A program made the translations under genes and the position numbers. From positions 310,001-374,000 of the forward strand of contig OY282370.1 of NCBI GenBank assembly GCA_958295745.1: a DNA stretch of 64,000 nt. Direction: 5' to 3'. This DNA comes from an uncultured Acidimicrobiia bacterium. GTDB taxonomy: Bacteria; Actinomycetota; Acidimicrobiia; Spongiisociales; Spongiisociaceae. Positions 9,918 through 19,548 of this stretch are shown piece by piece (position 1 is the stretch's first letter; each line of letters opens with the position of its first letter). Under the pieces are notes generated by a model. The model made no database searches. It was given only the letters and a program-made list of their open reading frames with translations, and had not been told where the DNA came from.

Positions 9918-10235
9918 GGAGAGCGCGAAAGAAAGGGGTTGACCTTTCCCCGGAAATGGGAGATGCTGTTGGGGTAGGAAAGAATCCGCCGCGTTGGTCC
10001 GGACGGCGGCGGAGAATGTCGGAAGCCTCGTCCGATGTCCGGCCTTCCGCGGAGGGTAACGGAACTAGGGCGAGCAGTGGCCGAAGCCGATGAGAAACTT
10101 CGGATCGGGGCCGGGTCAACGCGCCCGCACCCCCGGTTTGGCGCAGTGCGGCGGTGGCGGGGTGGGTAGCCCAACGGGCGGCGGTGGGTTGGGCAGGGTT
10201 TTCGCGATCTACCGGCGCCGGTTCGCACGGCCGGC
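9918..10235 (-). repeat. Dispersed repeat, uninterrupted copy A
   Basis: The reverse complement of this segment matches 58149-58224 followed directly by 59716-59970. Long shared blocks include GCCACCGCCGCACTGCGCC, GGCCGGACATCGGACGA, CCGTCCGGACCAACGCGGCG and CAGCATCTCCCATTT. Identity is roughly 80 percent by eye, and indels are not multiples of three, so the conservation is not coding. It fills most of the 626-bp gap between the divergent genes at 9739 and 10366, in which no convincing gene is seen. Its function is unknown. Confidence 0.9.
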
Positions 10236-10365
10236 CGCAGCAAAACACCCGCCGAACGAACCCGCCGGGCCGCCTCGACGAAGGGCGGAACGGTCTGCAC
10301 TTGCCGCCGGGCGCTCCGGCTATCAAACTCGCAGATGTGACAACGACCTGTCGACAGAGGCATCC

Positions 10366-11316
10366 ATGGACGCACACCTAGATCCATCCGTGGACGTGAG
10401 CATCGTGCTGCCGGTCTTCAACGAGGCCGGGCACCTCGCCGAAGAGGTGCGGCGCATCCGCGAAGCGATGGATGCCTCACGCTACGGCTACGAGATCCTG
10501 GTGATCGACGACGGCTCGACCGACGGCGGGGCGGCCGGGCTGGAGGGAGCGGCGGGCATGGAGAACATCCGGCTGGTCCGCTTCGACCAGAACCGGGGTT
10601 CCGGGGCCGCCCGCCGGGTCGGCACCACCCTGGCGAGGGGCGGGGTGGTGGTCTGGACCGACGCCGACATGACCTACCCGAACGACCTGATCCCCGAGCT
10701 GGTCGATCACCTGGCCGGATGCGACATGGTGGTGGGCGCCCGGCGCAGCGAAGGCGGCAGCCGCAAGCTGCTCCGCATCCCCGCCAAATGGGCCATCCGC
10801 ATGCTGGCCTCCTTCCTCGCCATGACCAGCATCCCGGACCTCAACTCGGGCTTCCGCGCCTTCCGCAAGGTGGTGGCCGACCAGTACCTGCATCTGCTGC
10901 CCACCGGGTTCAGCTGCGTCACCACCCTCACCATGAGCTTCCTCTCCAACGGATACTCGGTGCGCTACACCCCGATCGACTACGCCCCCCGGGCCGGTGA
11001 GTCCAAGTTCCATTGGTGGAAGGACACCGCCCACTACATCAAGCAGGTGATACGGATGGTGCTGCTGTGGAACCCGTTGCGCTTCTTCGCACCTATCGGA
11101 GGGGTGCTGGGGGCGGCCGGGCTGATCAAGTTGGTGTACGACCTGGCAACCAAGGACCTGCGGGTGGCGACCAACACCGTGGTGTTGCTCATGTCCGCGG
11201 CGGCGGTGCTCCTGGTGGCCCTGCTGGCCGACCTGCTGGTGCAGATCAACCGGCCCAGGGACATGGTGATCCCCGCCACCTCCGCCTCGTCTTCCGAAGA
11301 CCCCCCGAGCGGTTGA
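10366..11316 (+). CDS. GT2 polyprenyl-phosphate glycosyltransferase (DPM1/GtrB-like)
   Basis: 316 residues from the ATG at 10366, preceded by AGAGG; the open frame extends further upstream into a repeat but without homology. The GT-A domain begins near residue 9 (VSIVLPVFNEAG), with IDDGSTDGG near 46 and the metal-binding DAD in TDADMTYP near 95. Two C-terminal hydrophobic segments near residues 240-300 resemble the membrane anchors of GtrB-type enzymes. Such enzymes load a sugar onto polyprenyl phosphate at the inner face, making the donor used by GT-C enzymes like those at 278 and 8285. It starts a plus-strand operon with the next two genes. Confidence 0.82.
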   Translation: MDAHLDPSVDVSIVLPVFNEAGHLAEEVRRIREAMDASRYGYEILVIDDGSTDGGAAGLEGAAGMENIRLVRFDQNRGSGAARRVGTTLARGGVVVWTDADMTYPNDLIPELVDHLAGCDMVVGARRSEGGSRKLLRIPAKWAIRMLASFLAMTSIPDLNSGFRAFRKVVADQYLHLLPTGFSCVTTLTMSFLSNGYSVRYTPIDYAPRAGESKFHWWKDTAHYIKQVIRMVLLWNPLRFFAPIGGVLGAAGLIKLVYDLATKDLRVATNTVVLLMSAAAVLLVALLADLLVQINRPRDMVIPATSASSSEDPPSG

Positions 11317-11337
11317 CCGCACCGCAGTGCCAGACCG

Positions 11338-12402
11338 ATGACCCGCCGCATCGCCGTCGCAGGCTGGATAGGTTCGGACAACCTGGGCGACGAGCTGATC
11401 CTGCGGTCCTTGATCCGAGGCCTGCGGGCCCGGGGGGCGGAGCCGGTGGCCGTCTCTATCGACCCGGCCCGCACCCGTCGCACCCATGGGATCGAAGCCG
11501 TGCGCCATCGTTCCCCCTTCGACACCGTCCGCCTGGGGCGGGCCCTGCGCGAGATGGATGGACTGGTCGCGGCCGGAGGGCTGATCCAAACCGAGACCTC
11601 CGTGTGGAACGTGCCGTTCCACGCCTCCCGGATAAGGGCCGCTAGGCGGTTGCCCGGCGCGGCGGTCGGCTTGGGTGTGGGGCGGGTGGGCGGTTCCCTT
11701 CCGGCCCTGACCGCCCGCCGCGCCCTGCGGGGCTTGAACCCTCTCGTGGTGCGCGATCGGGAATCCGCCGACCGGCTGCGCGGCTGGGGCCTCCGAGATG
11801 TCAGGGTGGGAAGCGATCCCGTCATAGGAGAGGAGATCGACCCGACAGACCCCGAAGACACCGTGTGCGTGATCCTGCGGCCGCCCAACCGCAAGGGGAT
11901 CCGGACCGCGGCGGCCAAGGCCGGCCCCCCGCCGGACGATCAGGCTGCGGCGCTGGGCGCGGCCCTCGACGCGGCCGCCCGATCCAGCGGGCTGTCGATC
12001 CGAATGACGGCCTTCCAGGAAAGCCGCGACACGGCGGTGCTGCGTTCGGTGGCCGGCCGCCTCCGATCCGATGCATCCCTCTCCTCCCCCGGCCTCAACG
12101 ATGTGCTGGAGGAGGTCGGAAGGAGCCGTCTGGTGATCACCATGCGTTACCACGGCGCCGTCGCCGCCCTGCTCCACGGGAGGCCGGCCGTGTTGCTCGA
12201 CTACTCCCCCAAGATGTCGTCCCTGGCGGCGGAAGGCGGCGGGTGGGCGCCGCTCGTGTCTCAACTCGCCGCCCGACCGGACCACTTGGTGAAGGCGGCC
12301 GAGCGCGCCCTGGCCGGCGGAGAGCGGCCCGCCGAGGTGAGGGACATACTGCGGCGCCGCTTGGTCGAGAACGACCGGGCCCTGGACCGGGTGGCGGGAT
12401 GA
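11338..12402 (+). CDS. Polysaccharide pyruvyl transferase family protein (CsaB/WcaK-like)
   Basis: 354 residues. The N-terminus AVAGWIGSDNLGDELILRSL has the GxxGxxNxGDE pattern of the polysaccharide pyruvyl transferase family, and a C-terminal MRYHGAVAALLHGRPAVLLDYSPK matches its donor-binding end. Members add pyruvate ketals from phosphoenolpyruvate to cell-wall or exopolysaccharide sugars; CsaB does this on glycans that hold S-layer proteins. It lies 21 nt after the GT2 gene and overlaps the next start by ATGA, so it is co-translated with both. The exact acceptor is unknown. Confidence 0.78.
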   Translation: MTRRIAVAGWIGSDNLGDELILRSLIRGLRARGAEPVAVSIDPARTRRTHGIEAVRHRSPFDTVRLGRALREMDGLVAAGGLIQTETSVWNVPFHASRIRAARRLPGAAVGLGVGRVGGSLPALTARRALRGLNPLVVRDRESADRLRGWGLRDVRVGSDPVIGEEIDPTDPEDTVCVILRPPNRKGIRTAAAKAGPPPDDQAAALGAALDAAARSSGLSIRMTAFQESRDTAVLRSVAGRLRSDASLSSPGLNDVLEEVGRSRLVITMRYHGAVAALLHGRPAVLLDYSPKMSSLAAEGGGWAPLVSQLAARPDHLVKAAERALAGGERPAEVRDILRRRLVENDRALDRVAG

Positions 12403-13379
12403 AGCACCGGCAGGGCCTCGAGAGGCTGAAAGGGCTACTGAAAGCCGTGCGGTTCATCTACCTGGCGGGGCTTGGCGGCCTCATCGCATGGGTGGTGTGG
12501 TCCAGATGGCCGGAAGTGGCGGAGCTGCTGCGCGGCGCCCGCCCCCTGCTCTTGGCGGCCTCGCTGGCGGCGAGCTTCGTTCTGATCTTGATAGGCGCCC
12601 TGTTCTGGACGGTGAGCCTGCGCGTCCAGGGCCACCGGGCGCCGTCCTCCGAGGTGTTCCGCTTGGCGGCGCTGGCCACCTCCCGCTCCCTCCTGGCCCG
12701 CTACATACCCGGTTCCGTGTGGTTCGCAGTGGGGCGCGTCGGCCTGCTCCGCCACGCCGGACTGCCCCTCGGCCCGCTGAGCGCCACCGCCGTGCTGGAG
12801 ATGGCCACCAGCCTGACCGTGGTGATCATCTGCGGCCTGGCGGTGCTGGGCATCTCCGGGGCCGTCCCCGGAGGCGCCGGATGGATGATCGCCCTGGCCA
12901 TCGCCCTGCTCGCCACCGCCTCCCCCGCCCTGGGCGGACGGGTCCTGGCCTGGTGGGCGGCCCGGCGGGGGATGGGGGTCTCCCTCACCTGGCGCGGGTA
13001 TGTGATGCTGATCGCCGTCAACGTGCTCTTCTGGGGATGGTCGGCCCTCACCTTCCTCCTGTACCTGCGCGCCTTCCCCTCCACCGACCTCTACCGGACG
13101 ATTCTGGTCGTGGGCGGCTTTCTCCTCACCTGGGGCGTCGGGTTCCTGGCGCCCTTCGCCCCTCAGGGGATCGGCGTGTTCGAGGTGTCGATGACCGCCG
13201 TATTGCAGGCGGACGCGGCGGCCGGCACGGCCGTGGTTCTGGGCGGCTACCGGCTGGTGCTCCTGGCCAGGGACCTGATCGCTACTTCAACCGCCGAGCT
13301 CGCAACCACCCGGCGGGCGCTCCGGGAAACCCGCCCGAGGGACCGGTGCCCGCCCCCGGCGCAGAAGACGCACGACTAG
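12399..13379 (+). CDS. Lysylphosphatidylglycerol synthase TM-like / UPF0104 flippase-like membrane protein
   Basis: 326 residues from the ATG at 12399, which overlaps the preceding stop (ATGA). Seven or eight hydrophobic segments occur, with RSLLARYIPGSVWFAVGR near residue 95. The GxGFLAPFAPQGIGVFE segment near residue 248 is typical of the UPF0104/LPG-synthase transmembrane family. Related proteins occur in surface-glycan clusters and are thought to act in lipid or lipid-linked sugar handling. Its 3' end overlaps the convergent epimerase-like gene by 4 nt. Confidence 0.75.
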   Translation: MKHRQGLERLKGLLKAVRFIYLAGLGGLIAWVVWSRWPEVAELLRGARPLLLAASLAASFVLILIGALFWTVSLRVQGHRAPSSEVFRLAALATSRSLLARYIPGSVWFAVGRVGLLRHAGLPLGPLSATAVLEMATSLTVVIICGLAVLGISGAVPGGAGWMIALAIALLATASPALGGRVLAWWAARRGMGVSLTWRGYVMLIAVNVLFWGWSALTFLLYLRAFPSTDLYRTILVVGGFLLTWGVGFLAPFAPQGIGVFEVSMTAVLQADAAAGTAVVLGGYRLVLLARDLIATSTAELATTRRALRETRPRDRCPPPAQKTHD

Positions 13380-14449
13380 CCGGCGGCCTCCCATTCCGAG
13401 AGCGTTTCGAGGATCAGAACGGAAGGTTCCGCATCGGGAATCCGGGGCGGTCGGCGATGCCGTTCGGGGTCGCCGACGAAGCCCTGTACCACCGCCGGGT
13501 CGTACTTGCCCAGGACGACGTTGGCGCCCAGTCCATCCGGCCGGTCGGTGCGGCCCCTCCACAACAGGGTGGGAACTCCCAGCAGCGCGCATTCCTCCTG
13601 GACGGAGCCGCCGTCGGTGATCACGAAGGGGGCGGCCGCCAGCATGTTCAGGAAATCGGCGTGCCCGGCCAGTCCGGTCATCACCACGCCGGCCTTCTCC
13701 ATCCGATCCACCGCCCTGCGGCCCAGCGCCCCGGTGGTGGGCTCATGGAACAGCCACCGCACCTCGTGATCGGCGGCCAGCCTTCCGGCCAGGGCGGCCA
13801 GCGCCTCCCGCCTGCGCCGGCGGTGGAGGTTCTCGACCCGATGCATGGTTATGACCACCGGCCCCCCTTCCCCGACCGACGGGGCGGCCTCCCGTAGGGC
13901 TTCGAGGACCGTGTTGCCGGGCAGCGCTACGATCCGGCCCTTCGTGCGCATGGCTTCCAGGTTGCCCACCGCCCGGTCGTCGGGGGCGAACAGCAGGTCG
14001 GCCCGCCGGGCCACCAGGTACCGGATCACCTCCTCGGGGAACGGATGCAGCCACCGTCCGGTGCGCAGCCCCGCCTCCAGATGGGCCACCGACAACCCGG
14101 CCCGGCGGGCCATGAGCGCGCTCAGCAGGGTCGAGGGTGTATCTCCATGCACCACGCACACGCCCCCCATCCCGCCGAACACCTCTTCGCGGAGCCGCCG
14201 CCTCGACAGGAGGCGGCCCGCCAGTCGGAGCGCCCAACCCGCCGCGGCGGGGATCGAGCTCACATCGGCCTCGCCGCCCAGGTACACGTCAGGCGCCCGC
14301 ACCCCCAGCTCTGCGCGGAAAGCCACCGCCAGGCGGGCATGCTGGCCGGAGTCGACCAGCCGGTAGGCGACCCCTCGATCGTCCATCAGCCTCAGCAGCG
14401 GCGCCGTCTTGACGTACTGCGCCTTGGTGCCGATGAATACGTGGATCAT
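13376..14449 (-). CDS. UDP-N-acetylglucosamine 2-epimerase-like enzyme (WecB family)
   Basis: 357 residues, a normal length for the family. Recognisable features are IGTKAQYVKTAPLL at the N-terminus, HGDTPSTLLSA near 100, HLEAGLRTG near 122, MHRVEN near 200 and the late TDGGSVQEECALLGVP. WecB-type enzymes interconvert UDP-GlcNAc and UDP-ManNAc for surface glycans. The usual KxRPE near the N-terminus reads as KAQYVKTAP here, so substrate or activity may differ. It is the last gene of a minus-strand operon with the ABC exporter, 13 nt after the ATPase stop. Confidence 0.8.
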   Translation of the reverse strand: MIHVFIGTKAQYVKTAPLLRLMDDRGVAYRLVDSGQHARLAVAFRAELGVRAPDVYLGGEADVSSIPAAAGWALRLAGRLLSRRRLREEVFGGMGGVCVVHGDTPSTLLSALMARRAGLSVAHLEAGLRTGRWLHPFPEEVIRYLVARRADLLFAPDDRAVGNLEAMRTKGRIVALPGNTVLEALREAAPSVGEGGPVVITMHRVENLHRRRRREALAALAGRLAADHEVRWLFHEPTTGALGRRAVDRMEKAGVVMTGLAGHADFLNMLAAAPFVITDGGSVQEECALLGVPTLLWRGRTDRPDGLGANVVLGKYDPAVVQGFVGDPERHRRPPRIPDAEPSVLILETLSEWEAAG

Positions 14450-14462
14450 GGCCCGCGGGCGA

Positions 14463-15206
14463 TCACCCCGCCGCGGGCGGAAGGGACCGGGTATACGCCT
14501 CGATCACCGTCTCGGCCTGCCCCAGACCCCTGACCCGTCCTCGGTCCAGCCACAACACCCGATCGCACATCTGTACCATCATCCGCAGCGCGTGGCTGGC
14601 TACCATCACCGTGCCTCCCCTGGCCAGCAGCTCCCGCATGGCGCTCCGGCTCTTCTCTCGGAAACCGGCGTCGCCCACGGCCAGCACCTCGTCGAGGAGA
14701 AGGATATCCGGCATCAGATGCATCGATATCGAGAAGGCCAGCCGAGAGACCATCCCAGACGAATAGGACTTGAGCGGACGATCGATAGCCTCGGCCACCC
14801 CTGCAAAATCGACGATGTCACCGAACAGCCGGTTGATCTCCGCCTTCCTCAACCCGTGCGCCAAACCGCTCAGATATACGTTGCGACTCCCCGATAGCTC
14901 CAGGTTGAATCCGGCGCCGAGCTGCAGCAGAGTGGAGGTCTCACCCCGCACTGCGACACTGCCCGAATCCGGCCGCATGGTGCGGGCGATCACCCGCAAC
15001 AGGGTGCTCTTGCCCGCCCCGTTGTCACCGATCAGACCTAGTGTCTCTCCCCGCTGCACCTCGAACGAGACATCTTCGAGGGCCACCACGACGGCCGTCT
15101 CACGAAGCCTCCCTCTGGCGGCCGCCCTCCGCAGGGTAGAATTGCGCTCCACGTAGGCGCGGTACCGAACCCCGACACCGTTGACCGACACCACCGCGGA
15201 ACTCAT
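14463..15206 (-). CDS. ABC exporter ATPase, polysaccharide/teichoic acid type (Wzt/TagH-like)
   Basis: 247 residues from the ATG at 15206. Walker A is GDNGAGKST, the signature is YSSGMVSRL and Walker B is ILLLDEVLAVGD, the pattern of polysaccharide and teichoic-acid exporters. The protein stops soon after the nucleotide-binding domain, so it lacks the C-terminal carbohydrate-binding domain found in some Wzt proteins. Its start overlaps the permease stop by 4 nt, as expected for a two-subunit transporter that moves the finished glycan across the membrane. Confidence 0.88.
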   Translation of the reverse strand: MSSAVVSVNGVGVRYRAYVERNSTLRRAAARGRLRETAVVVALEDVSFEVQRGETLGLIGDNGAGKSTLLRVIARTMRPDSGSVAVRGETSTLLQLGAGFNLELSGSRNVYLSGLAHGLRKAEINRLFGDIVDFAGVAEAIDRPLKSYSSGMVSRLAFSISMHLMPDILLLDEVLAVGDAGFREKSRSAMRELLARGGTVMVASHALRMMVQMCDRVLWLDRGRVRGLGQAETVIEAYTRSLPPAAG

Positions 15207-16075
15207 AGATGCCTGGCCATGTTGCCCTCGTGTCGTACGAAGCTGAGTATCCCGCCCAGACCGATCAGCAGTGCCCAGGCCAGGGTCAGCAGGAAGGCTC
15301 CGGTGTCCAGCGGCCGGCCCATCAACGCCGTCCGGTAAAAGGACAGCATCCCGAACATCGGGTTGAGGGAGGCGATCTGCTCCATCCATCCCCCCCGGCT
15401 CTCTATCAGGCTGAGCGGCCAGATGATCGGGGACAGGTAGAACCACAGCCTGGTGATGTGCGGGATGAGGTTGTTGATGTCTCGGAACGGGATGGCCAGC
15501 CGGGCGGTCCAGGCGGCCAGACCCAGGTTGAACAGGGTGTGGAGGGCGAAGGCGGCGGGCAGCCAGACCAGCCCGGGCCCCGGCGCCACCCCGTTGGCGG
15601 GCCAGGCGATCACGTAGTAGACCGCTATCGACAGGACGAACCCGATGCCGGTCTCGACAACCGCCGAGAGCGGGAGCACCAGCCTCGGGAACCGTATGTT
15701 CACCAGAAGTCTCCCGTTGGCCAGGATGCTGTTGGCGCCCGAGGTCATGGCGGTGGCCGTGTAGTTGAACACGAACACCCCCGACAGGAGCCAGGCGATG
15801 AAGTGCTCTTCGCCGCTCCTCCCGTCGAAGATCACCCCGAACACCAGGAAGTAGATACCCGCCATGATCAGGGGGTTGATCACCCACCAGAACAGACCGA
15901 GCGAGGTGGAGGCGTTGCGCGCCATGAGGTTCCCCATCGCCAGGAACCATCCGAACTCGCGCCACCGCCACAGGTTGCGCAAGTAGGTGCGCCAGCCGGA
16001 CAGACGGGCGGCTTCGCCGGCGGTTACGGTAGACACTGCCCTGATTCTACGGCCGCCGGATGCTCTTGTCGTCAA
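15203..16075 (-). CDS. ABC-2 permease, polysaccharide/teichoic acid export (Wzm/TagG-like)
   Basis: 290 residues with six hydrophobic segments and the sequence LGLFWWVINPLIMAGIYFLVFG typical of TagG/Wzm permeases. It pairs with the ATPase that overlaps its 3' end. The listed start is TTG at 16075; a GTG about 13 codons later is equally credible because neither has a strong ribosome-binding site. Transketolase ends 144 bp upstream on the same strand, so readthrough from that operon is possible. Confidence 0.86.
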   Translation of the reverse strand: MTTRASGGRRIRAVSTVTAGEAARLSGWRTYLRNLWRWREFGWFLAMGNLMARNASTSLGLFWWVINPLIMAGIYFLVFGVIFDGRSGEEHFIAWLLSGVFVFNYTATAMTSGANSILANGRLLVNIRFPRLVLPLSAVVETGIGFVLSIAVYYVIAWPANGVAPGPGLVWLPAAFALHTLFNLGLAAWTARLAIPFRDINNLIPHITRLWFYLSPIIWPLSLIESRGGWMEQIASLNPMFGMLSFYRTALMGRPLDTGAFLLTLAWALLIGLGGILSFVRHEGNMARHL

Positions 16076-16219
16076 TCGCCGTAGATCGACCCCTCCGATA
16101 TGACTCCGGCGACCGATTGTCCTTCCTGCCTATCGAGTGATATGCGGGCGGACAGCCCCTTGCGGCGCACCACCACCATCGAACTCCCGACCGCCGAGGT
16201 GTTCCGATAAGAACAGCCG

Positions 16220-18193
16220 TCAGGAAGCGTCCAGCCAGGCGGCCAGACGTTCCGCCACCGCCGGAGGGGTGAAACCCAGCTCCTCGGCTATACGCCCGGC
16301 CGGCGCCGACGCCCCGAACCGGTCTATGCCGATGGTGAGGCCGTCCGCCCCGGCGAATCCGGCCCATCCGTAGGTGGAGGCGGCCTCCAGGGTGGCCGTC
16401 GGCAGGCCCTCCCCCAGCACCTCCCGCCGGTATTCCTCCGGCTGCTCCATGAACAGCTCCACACAGGGCATGCTCACCACCCGTATCGAGTAGGAGTCCG
16501 AGAGCAGGCCGGCCGCGTCCAAAGCGGTCGAGACCTCCGAACCGGTGGCGACCAACACCGCCTCGCTCCCTTCACGGAGCACGTACCCGCCGCGGGCCGC
16601 CCCCCCCTCCCGGCCGGTCCGCTCCAGGACCGGGACCCCCTGGCGGGTGCCCAGGATGATGGCCGGATGGCTCTGGTTGAGCACCGTCTCCCACACCTCG
16701 ATCATCTCCCCGGCATCGGCCGGGCGGAACACCGCCATGTTGGGCATGGCCCGCATGGCCGCCAGATGCTCGATGGGCTGGTGGGTGGGGCCGTCCTCTC
16801 CCAGGAACACCGATTCGTGGGTGAAGACCCAGATGGCGGGGATGTCCATGAGGGCCGAGAGGCGCACCGCCGGGCGCATGTAGTCGCTGAAGACGAAGAA
16901 GGTGGATCCATAGGGGCGCAGACCGCCGTGGAGAGCGATGCCGTTCACCACCGCGCCCATGGCGTGCTCCCGCACCCCGAAGCACAGGTTGCGGCCCGAT
17001 CGGTCGCCGCGGGAGAACATCCCCCCGGCGGACAGGTGGGTCTTGGTGGACTCGACCAGATCGGCCCCGCCGCCGATCAACCCGGGAACCTTCCGGCCGA
17101 TCTCGTCGAAGACGGCCCCCATGGCGTTGCGGGTGGCTACCCCGGCGCCCGTCTCGAAACCGGGCCCCTCCAACCGGACCGGCGCCGGATCGTGGTAGGC
17201 GGACCAGAGATCGGCTACCTCCGGGGCGGACTCCGCAGCCGCCTCGAAGCGCTCCGTCCAGGCCGCCCGGGCCCGGCGGCCCCGATCCATCCCTTCCCCG
17301 AAGTATTCCCGGACGCCGTCAGGAACATAGAAGTCCTCATCCGGCCATCCCGCCGACCGCCGCCACCCGGCGATCTCTTCAGCCCCGAGGGGCGCTCCAT
17401 GGGCGGCCGGGGTGTCCTGCTTGCTGGGGGCGCCCCTGCCGATGTTGGTCCGGGCGATGATCAGGGAGGGCCGCCCGGTCTCTGCGCGGGCCTCCTCCAT
17501 GGCGGCGTCGATGGCGAAGGGGTCGTGCCCGTCGATCTCGACGGTGTGCCATCCCACCGCCTCGAACCGGGCCGCTGCGTTCTCGCTGAAGGTGATATCC
17601 GTGGGCCCGTCTATCGAGATGCGGTTGTCGTCGTAGACGTAGTTGAGCTTCCCGAGACCCAGATGGCCGGCCAGAGAAGCGGCCTCGGAGGACACCCCTT
17701 CCATCAGATCGCCGTCGGAGACGAAAGCCCAAGTGCGGTGGTCCACCAACCCCTCCCCGAACACCGAACCGAGATGGGCTTCGGCGACGGCCATCCCGAC
17801 CGCGGTTCCGAAACCCTGCCCGAGCGGTCCGGTGGTCGTCTCGATCCCCAGATCCGGTTCGTACTCGGGGTGTCCGGCGGTATGGGAACCCCACTGGCGG
17901 AAGTTCTTCAGATCCTCCATGGTGAGGGGAAAACCGCACAGATGGAGCACCGCGTACAGCAGCATCGAGCCGTGCCCGTTGGAGAGCACGAAGCGGTCCC
18001 GGTCGGGCCATCGCGGATCGTCGGGGTCCACTACCAAGTGGCGGCGCCAGAGCACCGCCGCCAGGTCCGCCATGCCCATCGGCATACCCGGATGGCCGGA
18101 GTTGGCCCGCTGGACCGCATCCATGGCCAAGGCCCGGATGGTGTGGGCGGCCGACCTGTGCATATCCAGGTCGATGGCCGGAGAAGCCGCCAC
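16220..18193 (-). CDS. tkt: Transketolase
   Basis: 657 residues, normal for bacterial transketolase. It transfers two-carbon units between sugar phosphates in the pentose phosphate pathway using thiamine diphosphate. Seen directly: [14 protein letters not shown] near residue 32, the ThDP/metal motif [14 protein letters not shown] near 160 with a later DDN, and the pyrimidine-domain segment [20 protein letters not shown]. The start lies 3 nt after the stop of the TlpA-like gene, so it belongs to the dsbB operon. That coupling of central metabolism with disulfide chemistry is unexplained. Confidence 0.95.
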   Translation of the reverse strand: MAASPAIDLDMHRSAAHTIRALAMDAVQRANSGHPGMPMGMADLAAVLWRRHLVVDPDDPRWPDRDRFVLSNGHGSMLLYAVLHLCGFPLTMEDLKNFRQWGSHTAGHPEYEPDLGIETTTGPLGQGFGTAVGMAVAEAHLGSVFGEGLVDHRTWAFVSDGDLMEGVSSEAASLAGHLGLGKLNYVYDDNRISIDGPTDITFSENAAARFEAVGWHTVEIDGHDPFAIDAAMEEARAETGRPSLIIARTNIGRGAPSKQDTPAAHGAPLGAEEIAGWRRSAGWPDEDFYVPDGVREYFGEGMDRGRRARAAWTERFEAAAESAPEVADLWSAYHDPAPVRLEGPGFETGAGVATRNAMGAVFDEIGRKVPGLIGGGADLVESTKTHLSAGGMFSRGDRSGRNLCFGVREHAMGAVVNGIALHGGLRPYGSTFFVFSDYMRPAVRLSALMDIPAIWVFTHESVFLGEDGPTHQPIEHLAAMRAMPNMAVFRPADAGEMIEVWETVLNQSHPAIILGTRQGVPVLERTGREGGAARGGYVLREGSEAVLVATGSEVSTALDAAGLLSDSYSIRVVSMPCVELFMEQPEEYRREVLGEGLPTATLEAASTYGWAGFAGADGLTIGIDRFGASAPAGRIAEELGFTPPAVAERLAAWLDAS

Positions 18194-18196
18194 GGT

Positions 18197-18922
18197 CTAT
18201 CCTCCCGCGGCCAGCGACTGGAGCAGGGCGCCCACCAATTCGGCGGACTGGCTGCCGGCCATTCGCTGCACCACGTTCCCCGAGCCGTCCACCAGCACAT
18301 AGTAGGGGAAGGACGTGAGGCCGTAGGCATTGGCGATGCGGCTGGCGGCGTCGTCCACCACCACCCGCTGGGTCCAGCCCTCCCGCCGCAGCCAGGCATC
18401 GGGCGGGTAGTTGGTCCTGATATCGCTGATCGAGGTGGCGACCGACACCAGGTCCACCCCGGCGGGAACGCCGTTCTGGTTGATCCAGGACTGGAGCGCC
18501 GGTACTTCCCGCTGGCAGTGGACGCACCAGTGGGCTAGGAACAGGATCATCTTCGGGACCCCGTCGTGTTCTATCAAGGCGGGAAGCCCCTCGAAATCGA
18601 GCGACGACGCCTCGGGGGCCGTAACGCCGCGGGCGGGGTCGTCCGACGGGTTCTCGAAGGGCGGCAGGGCGCCGCCGGTTATCGACACGTCGGGAAACGC
18701 GAAGCCGCTTCCTCCCGGGTTGTTGGCCTCCTCGCCGGCCAGCGTGATCCCGAGCACCACCACCGCCGCCAGCCCCACCAGGGCCGCGGCCGCGATGATC
18801 ACTTTCTTTCCGATGCCGGAAGGCTGCTCCTCCCCGGACACGGGAAGTACCGCTGCGGGCGGCGCCGGTTCGTCCGACGGCCTGGTCTTCGGTTGGGTGC
18901 GCTTACCCCCGGTCCTCGCCAT
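18197..18922 (-). CDS. Membrane-anchored thioredoxin-fold protein (TlpA/DsbA-like)
   Basis: 241 residues from an ATG preceded by AGGAGC. A charged N-terminal tail is followed by one transmembrane segment (about 40-62), and the rest is predicted to be extracytoplasmic. The thioredoxin fold carries the active site HWCVHCQ with cysteines at 133 and 136, and the cis-Pro loop may be TSFPYYV. It sits 9 nt downstream of dsbB, so it is probably the thiol partner that DsbB reoxidises, acting in disulfide formation in exported proteins. A reducing role of TlpA type cannot be excluded. Confidence 0.85.
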   Translation of the reverse strand: MARTGGKRTQPKTRPSDEPAPPAAVLPVSGEEQPSGIGKKVIIAAAALVGLAAVVVLGITLAGEEANNPGGSGFAFPDVSITGGALPPFENPSDDPARGVTAPEASSLDFEGLPALIEHDGVPKMILFLAHWCVHCQREVPALQSWINQNGVPAGVDLVSVATSISDIRTNYPPDAWLRREGWTQRVVVDDAASRIANAYGLTSFPYYVLVDGSGNVVQRMAGSQSAELVGALLQSLAAGG

Positions 18923-18931
18923 GTGATGCTC

Positions 18932-19465
18932 CTATGTTCGACTGGTGCGCGACGGTCTTCCGAGCATATTCAACCCCGACAGGAGGGCGATCGCCAGAAA
19001 CCCGGTGAACGCCATGAACGGTATCGACATGAAGCCGAATTGCTCGACCCATATGAAGGTGCAGGGCGCAACCGCGTCGCAGAACTGTTCGGATCCGCCC
19101 CACCATACGCGTTGCTCCCCGTAATGATAGACGGCGGTGAGGGCGCCCAGGGACGCCAGGGCCAGGGAAACCGGCGCCACCCACCTGGCGGGGCGGAGAA
19201 ACGGGGCCGCCGTCAACAGCAAGGCGAGCGGATACATGAAACCCCGCTGGACCCAGCACAGCAGGCAGGGAACGAAACCCTCCACCTCGGACAGGTACAG
19301 CGACCCCAGGGTGGCCGCGGCGGCCAAGGCGGCGCCCATCGGCAGGGCGTACGGGGCCATCTCGCGCACGGCGGCGGACCGGGTGCCGGGCATGGCCAAC
19401 ATGAGGGCCAAAGCCAGCGCGCCGGCCAACGCCAAGAGGCTGAGCAACGAGAGGAACAGGATCAT
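18932..19465 (-). CDS. dsbB: Disulfide bond formation protein B
   Basis: 177 residues with four or five hydrophobic segments. The first periplasmic cysteine pair is CLLC (67 and 70) in VPCLLCWVQR, the DsbB hallmark, and the second pair is C129 and C135 in FCDAVAPC. DsbB passes electrons from its thiol partner to quinone. It is followed at 9 nt by the thioredoxin-fold gene and then tkt. Confidence 0.9.
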   Translation of the reverse strand: MILFLSLLSLLALAGALALALMLAMPGTRSAAVREMAPYALPMGAALAAAATLGSLYLSEVEGFVPCLLCWVQRGFMYPLALLLTAAPFLRPARWVAPVSLALASLGALTAVYHYGEQRVWWGGSEQFCDAVAPCTFIWVEQFGFMSIPFMAFTGFLAIALLSGLNMLGRPSRTSRT

Positions 19466-19548
19466 GTTGACGTCATAGGGGTTCGATCACCGATCGCGAT
19501 GACGGTGAATCGTAACTCTAGCCCGAGTCCGGGGTCTGTTTCCAGGGA

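Noticed and set aside
9740-10365. Coding frames across repeat copy A on both strands
   Set aside because: The matching DNA in copy B shifts frame several times, so the conservation is at DNA level and not protein level.
16667-18538. Long open frame antisense to transketolase
   Set aside because: High GC leaves antisense frames open. The transketolase frame has all family motifs while the antisense product has none.
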